Source: Isohypsibius dastychi
Lineage: Eukaryota > Tardigrada > Eutardigrada > Parachela > Isohypsibiidae
Assembly (NCBI GenBank): GCA_034696485.1
Contig: JAQIWT010001272.1
Location: 1-11,568, forward strand
Reading direction: 5' to 3'
DNA: 11,568 bases
Part shown: piece after piece, positions 1 through 6,046 of the stretch
Position numbering within the stretch: position 1 is the first letter of the stretch
Layout: the number at the start of each line of letters is the position of its first letter
Notes under the pieces: generated by a model
What the model saw: only the letters and a program-made list of their open reading frames with translations
Databases searched by the model: none
What the model was told of the DNA's origin: nothing
Program-made: the position numbers and the translations under genes

Positions 1-174
1 ACCCTCCGGATCAGAAAAAAAAAACTGAACAAGAAAAAAATACTCAACATTTGTTTCTACTCACGGAAGTTGAGAAAAGCAGGGGGTGTACATAAAATGT
101 ACACCCTCCAACAGCTCGAACGAGCCCCTGTCCCCACCCCCAATGCAGATTTAATGCAGGGATACCCGGGATTC

Positions 175-284
175 GTCCCTGGAAAGAGCACTTTCCTTAA
201 CAAACGTCCCTGCTGTCCCTGGAATATTTTTGGTCCAGGGATGGGATGAAATAATCCCTGCAATCACAATTGTCGTCCCTGGAA
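175..284. repeat. Short interspersed GTCCCTGGAA repeats
   Basis: The 10-mer GTCCCTGGAA occurs three times on the plus strand, starting at 175, 215 and 275, so the spacings are 40 and 60 bases. A shorter GTCCCTG starts at 206, and inverted forms (TCCAGGGA at 234-241, and CAGGGA near 158) lie between them. The surrounding 1-300 is otherwise without a supportable gene; the minus-strand frame at 57-263 is proline- and glycine-rich and looks like a by-product of these repeats. Function is unknown. The cluster could be a minisatellite remnant or the subterminal end of a mobile element lying partly outside the window. Confidence 0.5.
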
Positions 285-415
285 CTACTCTTAGAGCAGG
301 AAACAGTTTTAATTACATGAAGTGTTTAGAAGTATTTAGAGATACCTCGCCCCCCTCACACACTGGCTAGTTTCAACACTGCTTCGAAGCTATGCTACAC
401 GCCTCAAACCATGTA

Positions 416-1095
416 CAGCTAGTCGCAATAATAACTGCGGTTTGACCGGAAAATGAGGCGGTGCTTTTGACGTCACCAGGTTGGAGATCTGATTTCTTGA
501 TTGATTATGCAGAACGAAGATGTATGGGCGATTCTTTCAAAACGAACATTCTAATTAGAATAACTTACAACAGAACAACTTGAATATCTGAAATAAATTA
601 TTTTGAAATTATAGCACCAGATTTTTCAGGTTTTGCAAAATCAATCGCAGCTTCCTTCTGCGAATTCCCTTCCCAAAGTGCGCGAAAACGGATTGAACTA
701 GTTCTGGCTGAACGGTCACACCTCTACGCGTGTTACGCAAAACCTTCTTTAGTCAGATTTGATGGTGTGAGTATTGTGAATTCAAGCAGAAATCAATTTA
801 AACTTGCGCTAACTTTCATGCATTCAACTGCTACAAAATTATTTCGCCGGCATCAGATAACGATCTGTCTGACCAGGCCTCCCTGTTCTCTTTCTCTCGA
901 GGTGTGAGCAGGCACTTCACCTCACACCTTGGAGGTTATTAGCTGACTGCGGCGCTAACCGCGAAGTTTGATTGCGTTTTGTTCTGTGCTAGCGCTGGCC
1001 ACAAAGTAGCAATTCAAAACTTCATTTTCTTTTCTGCCAATCAATCGCGCCGCCTTATTTTCCGGTCGAACCGCGGTTATTATTGCGACTGGCTG
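416..1095. mobile_element. Palindromic Tc1/mariner-type MITE, 680 bp
   Basis: Bases 416-461 and 1050-1095 are inverted repeats that match at 42 of 46 positions; all four differences are transitions. The ends read CAGCTAGTCGC and GCGACTGGCTG. They are flanked directly by TA at 414-415 and TA at 1096-1097, which fits the TA target duplication made by Tc1/mariner transposases. Further inside, GATTGATT(A)TGCAGAA at 499-514 pairs with the complement of the segment just inside the right arm, after a length difference of about 35 bases, so the arms were once longer. No transposase frame is present, so it would depend on an enzyme supplied elsewhere. The family assignment rests on the TA flanks and termini only. 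Confidence 0.7.
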
Positions 1096-1097
1096 TA

Positions 1098-2140
1098 ATA
1101 GGAAGAGACCTCCAATTATCATGTTGGAGGGGAGGTGGCTCCAGTATCCCGCCTCTAAGCTGGAGGAAACTGAAATTTAGACTGGAGTTTCTCCGATTAT
1201 TGAATGCTGCTTAAAACGCAGCCATTGAATTTGGTCCACTGTTTGCTTCAATGATGGAGAAAAAAATCTCCTATGTTCTGAAATTGGTCTAGAAGCTGAA
1301 TTTTGCTCCGGTGATTCTTAGAAATTCTCAAAAACGAATTATTTTGATAGTTTGAAGCCAGGCGGTGCGGGACTCGCGCTCTGTCAAAAGACGGCGCACC
1401 GCACTGCACTGAGAAACACCGATTTCTGATTGAAAAATCACGTACATGTCCTTCAAGAAATTTACTGGAAAACTGCAGTGTTCAGTCTACGAGAGTTTTC
1501 CGTTAAATTACTAGGCGAAGTGTAAGCTCCTCCGCTCTCTTTTGGTTTCAGCATGAGAGCGTTTTCTGGATTTTGCAAACATCTGGTATTTTGCTAGATA
1601 CGGGCTTGACATGTTTTTAACGATTCGAAACTAGTAGCGAAGCGTGAATATTGAATATAATATAAACCAAGCTGTTCTCTCGATGCCGTCCCGTAGGAAA
1701 AATTGAGGGTCTCCTGTGAGAAAAACGCGGAGATTTTTTGTTCCTTTCGGGTTGTAGATAACCCCTCCTGCGTTAAACGTCAGATACTTAGTGATTTCTT
1801 TGACGTTTTTTCCATTCTCAGTTCTGAAAGCCCTGAGGTCATCATTACGTAATTTCACAAATGTTCCAAAATCGAGAATCTACTAAAATTGGTATATTAG
1901 CTGCAGTCGTTCGAACTACCACAGTGAAACACAAATTCATAATGCCACGCTAAGCCATTGGTTATATTTGTCACACCAGGTCACAGCCGTACTTGATGTT
2001 GGCTGTTTGAAAGCTGCAAAAAAATCAAGTCCGGTGCTCTGCTCACCGTGGACGTGACAGTAACAGGAATGGTGCATATGATTTGCAACGTATCCGCGGC
2101 GATCAGGAAAGAAATGAACGTCTGAGTTCCAACATTTCCG
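1098..2140. other. Gene-poor interval between two elements
   Basis: No plus-strand gene is supportable here. What can be seen is an interrupted hairpin at 1362-1402 (arms GCGGTGCG and CGCACCGC, 25-base loop), a small inverted repeat CTCCAA/TTGGAG near 1111-1130, and minus-strand coding-like stretches at 1631-1879 and about 1935-2150 that are listed or discussed separately. The interval probably belongs to a long intron or upstream flank of the gene that resumes at 3747. Confidence 0.4.
1631..1879 (-). other. Exon-like open segment, unrecognised
   Basis: On the minus strand the frame is open from 1879 to a stop at 1631-1633, about 82 codons. It is preceded by an acceptor-like TTTTAGTAG that would place ATT (1877-1879) as the first codon; the base before it closes the frame with TAG, so an upstream exon would be needed. 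The peptide has ordinary composition, with runs such as VKLRNDDLRAFRTENGK and NPKGTKNLRVFLTGDPQFF. A possible donor GTTTAT lies at about 1672. I do not recognise the family. It could be a relic or captured exon from a transposon or host gene, or a chance frame; there is no independent support. Confidence 0.22.
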
Positions 2141-2152
2141 AAATATCAGCTG

Positions 2153-2253
2153 ACAAGCAAACGTTCACAACCCGAAAACTCGGATTTCAAAACGGAAAAG
2201 TGCAAACTGTAGGGTTTTTTTCACTGAATTTTACCTGACTAGTCACTCGGTTG
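2153..2253 (+). repeat. Left arm of 101-bp inverted repeat
   Basis: This is the left arm of the foldback element, starting ACAAGCAAACG and ending ACTCGGTTG. It pairs with 2501-2601. Confidence 0.9.
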
Positions 2254-2258
2254 ATAAA

Positions 2259-2480
2259 CTACCAGGGGCTAATAGCCGAGCAAAAAAGGGGAAACTGTGA
2301 GAAAGCGTCCTGTTTTTCGTAGAAAAGTGGTTTTATTTTGTTTTGCGTTTTTAACCTGCGGATGAAGGTGGGGCCAACAGTTACAGTCCACTTGTTCGAA
2401 AACGGAGCAACGATGTAGCTTTGTGGTACCATGATTTCGTTGCGTTCAACAGAAGAAGATCCCATGTTGCTGCATTCCAT
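2259..2480 (-). other. 73-codon frame in the foldback loop
   Basis: The loop of the foldback element is almost filled by a minus-strand frame starting at the ATG of 2478-2480 and stopping at 2259-2261. The first 42 codons have a normal protein-like composition (for example NKWTVTVGPTFIRR) and end at CGCAG followed by GTTAAAAAC, a possible splice donor at 2355/2354. After that point the composition is less convincing. It may be a captured exon, a remnant of the element's own gene, or chance. No known domain is recognised. Confidence 0.25.
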
Positions 2481-2500
2481 GTTATTTTTTTGAAAATAAA

Positions 2501-2601
2501 CAACCGAGTGACTAGTCAGGTAAAATTCAGTGAAAAAAACCCTACAGTTTGCACTTTTCTGTTTTGAAATCCGAGTTTTCGGGTTGTGAACGTTTGCTTG
2601 T
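2501..2601 (-). repeat. Right arm of 101-bp inverted repeat
   Basis: This is the reverse complement of 2153-2253 with a single mismatch. It starts CAACCGAGTG and ends CGTTTGCTTGT. Confidence 0.9.
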
Positions 2602-2604
2602 AAG

Positions 2605-3387
2605 TTGAAATCTATCTGATTTTTTCAGAACGATCTATCATCACGATCTATATCTTTTAAGCGATTTGATCTATTTGATTTTCCGATCTAAGCTGAAACT
2701 TTAAATAGTGGATTCACCGTATTCAGATTTTCTTTTATATAATAAACAGCACAACTTCTTTGACACCAAGGGAATAAAAATTACAGACATTTTAATAGAC
2801 AAAGGTTACATAATCGTAGACGCTGGTGCATTCACCAGCTTACAAAGTATTCCACTTCAGAGTATAAAAAATTTCATCAAGCGACCTAGACTGAGAAACA
2901 GTACCAAGAACACAAAGAGCATTACCACGCTGAATTTCCAAACTAATCTTCTGTTTCAAAAAAGTACAAGATCTCGCTTCACCAGTATTTCCCATCATCC
3001 AAGGGAATCAGATCTTGATTTCCCCACACCGAAAACCCTCCACTAAGCAAAGCGAAGCAGAAGCGGGAACGCTTTCCACTTCGCTAATGGAAGCGGAGTG
3101 CATTTCTCCCTCACTGGAACCTCCTTCCAAGCCACCACTGAACAAGATAGCTTGGGCTGGCAAGAAGTGAACCAAAACAGCCAAACTGTGACACAAAAAA
3201 CTCCCGAAAATCAGGCGATTTCGATTTATTTTCCACCAAAAAACGATTTTATCTATTTCAAATTATGATCTAATTTATGATCTAAGCTACCTGCCCGTTT
3301 CGATCTACGTTTCGATCTAAATAGATCGATAGATCGCACTTAGATCGGATAGATCGGAGACGATCTGAGATAGATTGGCCACCTCTG
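2605..3387. mobile_element. GATCTA-rich hAT-like non-autonomous element
   Basis: Two blocks rich in GATCTA/TAGATC bound this region. The left block (about 2628-2694) has four copies of GATCTA. The right block (about 3266-3378) has four forward copies followed by inverted TAGATC copies. The 10-mer GATCTAAGCT recurs at 2685-2694 and 3279-3288. The complement of the right end reads CAGAGGTGGCCAATCTATCT, a terminus of the sort common in hAT elements; the left side shares only AATCTATCTG (about 2610), so the left end is diverged or was disturbed by the adjacent foldback element. Clustered subterminal repeats usually bind the transposase. Exact boundaries and the superfamily are uncertain, and no target duplication was confirmed. 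Confidence 0.5.
2708..3046 (+). pseudogene. 112-codon frame inside the GATCTA element
   Basis: An open frame begins after an in-frame TAA (2702-2704) with GTG as its first listed codon and ends at the TAA of 3044-3046. It has no ATG start, so it would have to be an exon or a decayed gene. The peptide is mixed in composition, with TKGIKITDILIDKGYIIVDA near the start and a basic, Ser/Thr-rich second half. Moving to the +1 frame near 3033 lets translation continue to a TGA at about 3168-3170 through a Ser/Pro/Glu-rich stretch ending NKIAWAGKK, which would fit a frameshifted relic. No helicase, integrase or transposase motif is visible. The family is unrecognised and the call is tentative. Confidence 0.28.
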
Positions 3388-3730
3388 TTGTGGAACTGTG
3401 GCGGTTGAGCTCTTTAAAACATCCGGCTTGAGATTGTTCCTGGCTGGACACCTGAAAGAGCTAAAAATAATCTCTTTACGTTCAGTGGAGGCTGGAACGT
3501 TTGTTTCAGTTTAAGTTCTGAATTGAGAAACATAACGAAAATACTTTTAGAAATAGCCATGTTGAAAGCGCATTGATTTTCAGTGAACTAACATGATGAA
3601 AGAACCGAAATTTCTTGAAAATTCAGATAATCAAATTACTTTCTTTGCTGACTGTTTTTGATCTTTATTTTATTTTAAGGATATTCCCTTTTTTTCAACA
3701 GACGATTCATTCTTCGTTGGGATTTTTTGA
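3388..3730. other. AT-rich non-coding interval
   Basis: No frame, RNA gene or strong repeat is supported here. The interval ends in the T-rich tract before the first recognised exon of the next gene, and is best read as the 3' part of an intron. Confidence 0.4.
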
Positions 3731-3746
3731 ACAGTTTGTTTTGTAG

Positions 3747-5554
3747 ATGTGCCTGCCCCGGATATTCACGATTATATCAACTCATTCTCGTCGTTGACGA
3801 TTCAGCTGAATGAGAATCTGGTCGAAGATATGAAGGCCTTAGATGCCGCATTCGATCAAGCGCAACGAGCTATCCATGCTCGGCAGGAAACCGTTCGGCG
3901 AGTTCTTCTCCGTCATAAAGATGAAGCTGACCAAACTCTTCAGCGCCGACTTCATCAAGCCAGAGAACTTACCGATCGACTCACCCAGTCAAATGCGCTT
4001 TCCACAAACGAGCTGGAGGAATACCGCCAACATGTTTCGGTAGGTTGGGAACTGAAGAGAATTCGGCGTTTTTTCGGGAGTGAAATTCGTACGCGAAATT
4101 TATGGAGTTGAAAATCGGGCTTTATTTTGATAAATTTGATTTGTTTATTTAATCTGGTTGCCACGATGTCAGGGTCGCATACGATTGCACAGCTTTTTAT
4201 ACTGACGACTTTGGAGTAGTAATCTCTGAATTTGAATTACGTGATCCGAAAACAGAACTTCCGGATACTTTTGCTCTTTCGGTAACTTTTTTGAAAATTT
4301 CGGGTTAGGCTTCTGGATTGTTGCTTATTTCGTTCTGGATATGCCATTGTATATGTTTGCAGCGTTTGATATGTTTTGTATTTTTACAGAAGTTCACCTC
4401 GGATTATAAATTCGACTTTCATTTGGCTGCCACCCGAAAGTTCACTTACCATCTGGACGCTTTGCAGAAAGAAGTGAACAGATTCGGAAATGGTATGTTG
4501 CATATTTCTTCGATTTAATGTTCGTTGGAAGTGATGACGGAAGTGAGAACATTTTTGGAAGAGTCGTTCCTGGAATTTTTTTCGGCAGTCTTTTCGTAAT
4601 TTCTTGATTATTTTTAATGCTTTGGAATGCTTTGATCGAGAAATGGGATTTGATTTTCTTAGTACAATATCACAAAGTAAATTTGTATGAATTATAACGT
4701 TTTTTCCTTTGTTATGAACGATGGGATTTCGAAATTAAGTGTTCTTTCGAAATTAAGTGTTATTTAAGTGTTCAGGTGTTGACCTTTTTCTCGAAAACAT
4801 CGATTAATTTTTGGGAAAACGTGAAGTTCACCAATTCATGAGTTTTTTGTTTTTTTTAGTTTCTCAGTTGACTCCTTCGTATACTTACGCTCCAGTGAGC
4901 GCCGCTCCTGCCAACAGCAAGCCATCCACCAACCGCGTTACTCAAAACAATAACAACAGTAATAACACATCGAGACCCGCCAACTCTTCCAACAACAACA
5001 ACAATAGCAACAATAACCACAAACCGCAATCGGGAAATTCTCGGAATGCTGCGAACTCGAAGAGCCAACCCCGTCAGAGTCATCCATCATCTTCGTCGGA
5101 TAACTTCAACCGAAACCAATCTAGTGCGTCACATGAACCCGTTGAAAAACGAGAATTGATCACCATCGTCCCAAAAGACGCTCCAGGTGCCGCTCCTATG
5201 AATTCTCTTGTCATTTCCGGTGGAAACCTCTCTCCGGAAGAGCTGGCTCTATTGACCAGCACGTTGAATTTGGGATATCAGCCACAACCTGCTAAAGTCA
5301 AGTCGCCGTTTGAGAATGGGGGCTTCTCAGAAGCTGATATCTTCACCGGGGGAGCTGTTTGGACCAATAGTAATTCGACTTTCGAGACGACCCAGTGGAA
5401 TGCGGAGAACTCGACGACGAATAACGTCCGCCCTGTTGGTGATCATCTCGAACGAAATGATAGCGCACGAGGTCGTGGCAATGGAAATCGGGGAACTCGA
5501 CGAGGTACTTCCGGTCGGGGAACTCGCGGTCCTTCCCGAGGTCGCGGTCAGTAG
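3747..5554 (+). CDS. Coiled-coil, Asn/Ser-rich, RG-tailed protein (3' part)
   Basis: Three exons join in frame: 3747-4039 (ends TCG|GTAGGT), 4390-4492 (acceptor TTTTTACAG, donor GTATGT) and 4860-5554 (acceptor TTTTTTTTAG), ending at TAG 5552-5554. They give about 362 residues. The first visible codon is split with an exon further 5', so the start is missing; an alternative acceptor GAACAG at 3731-3736 would also stay open, and the first in-frame ATG is at 3830. Residues about 10-95 are charged and heptad-like (LDAAFDQAQRAIHARQETVR), continuing through exon 2, and predict a coiled coil. Exon 3 opens with PSYTYAPVSAAPANS, then an Asn/Ser-rich tract with N4-N5 runs, and ends in a RGRGNGNRGTRRGTSGRG-type tail of the RNA-binding kind. 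The coiled coil resembles the post-B-box segment of TRIM-type proteins, but no RING or B-box lies in the window, so that is only a suggestion. The coding exons are firm; identity is not. Confidence 0.72.
4727..4762 (+). repeat. 18-bp tandem duplication in intron
   Basis: TTTCGAAATTAAGTGTTC (4727-4744) is followed directly by a copy that differs only in its last base (4745-4762). A partial third copy, TTAAGTGTTC, follows. It lies in the intron just upstream of the last exon of the coiled-coil gene and looks like simple replication slippage. Confidence 0.75.
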
Positions 5555-6046
5555 ATGAATTTTCGTGTATCGGAATTGGTTTTTTTTCTCCGCCCGAAGA
5601 GTTGGTTCGCGATGTTCATTTATTTCAACGACAAGTCGAGATTCGTTCTTTAATCAGCTTTTTTATCTGCAGTTTTGCTTTTCCTTTTTTTCTTGTATGT
5701 AACTCTGTGGAGTTTCACCGGTGTATGTTTTTTCGCCATAGCCTCTGCATTTTGCACTGTTACTTCACTTTTTTCGGCTGGTCTGGAGATGCTTTGAAGC
5801 CCTTCTTTCGGATAATTAGTTTTCTAAAAATCAACGATTCTACTTTTCGCGCACATACTCACGCTCATGTTCAGACCGCAATCGTGGGGGGGGGGGGGGG
5901 ACTTGAGACAAGTTGGTTAAGGTAGCCATATGCCACTGTCATTTCAAAAGCGAAATCCACTTCAACTTTCCGTTTTATTTGGTTCCATTTTTGCCTGGTA
6001 TCACGTTACATAGGTCGATTGTCGTTAATCAATTTATTGGTGGAAA
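5555..6046. other. Intergenic spacer between same-strand genes
   Basis: This 492-bp spacer is T-rich (5655-5700 and 5770-5830) and contains a run of 15 G at 5886-5900. No canonical AATAAA was found on the plus strand. A weak acceptor-like TTACATAG ends at 6013, 33 bases before the helicase ATG, and could be a trans-splice site; no strong TTTTCAG is present. The frames at 5602-5925 and 5913-6179 have compositions typical of T-rich non-coding DNA and are not called as genes. Confidence 0.45.
5886..5900 (+). repeat. Poly-G run (15 G)
   Basis: An uninterrupted run of 15 G is preceded by ATCGT and followed by ACTTGAG. Runs of this type can form G-quadruplexes and, in C. elegans, are deletion hotspots when the FANCJ-like helicase DOG-1 is lost. 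The run lies between the two plus-strand genes. Confidence 0.9.

Larger units (their letters stand above)
2153..2601. mobile_element. Foldback element with 101-bp inverted repeats
   Basis: Bases 2153-2253 and 2501-2601 are reverse complements at 100 of 101 positions; the only difference is ACGGAAAAG on the left against ACAGAAAAG on the right. The loop between them is 247 bases. Outside the arms the match continues weakly (TGTCAGCTGATATTT against TGTAAGTTGAAATCT) for about 12 bases, so the true ends may be near 2141 and 2613. No clean target-site duplication is visible. Such long, nearly identical arms point to a recent MITE or foldback transposon. An inverted duplication of local sequence is the alternative. 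Confidence 0.75.

Noticed and set aside
138-186. GGGATTCGTCCCT resembling a tRNA B box
   Set aside because: No cloverleaf, A box or acceptor stem can be formed around it.
57-263. Minus-strand 68-codon frame
   Set aside because: It is Pro/Gly-rich, overlaps the GTCCCTGGAA repeats and has no splice or homology support.
3008-3196. Minus-strand 62-codon frame
   Set aside because: It is the shadow of the plus-strand Ser/Pro/Glu-rich frame in the GATCTA element.
4534-4660. GTGATGA resembling a C/D snoRNA C box in an intron
   Set aside because: No matching CTGA D box or terminal stem was found at a suitable distance.
4811-4859. 5' extension of the last exon of the coiled-coil gene, giving a start at 4811
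   Set aside because: The stretch is the T-rich end of an intron; the acceptor TTTTTTTTAG at 4859 restores the phase left by exon 4390-4492.
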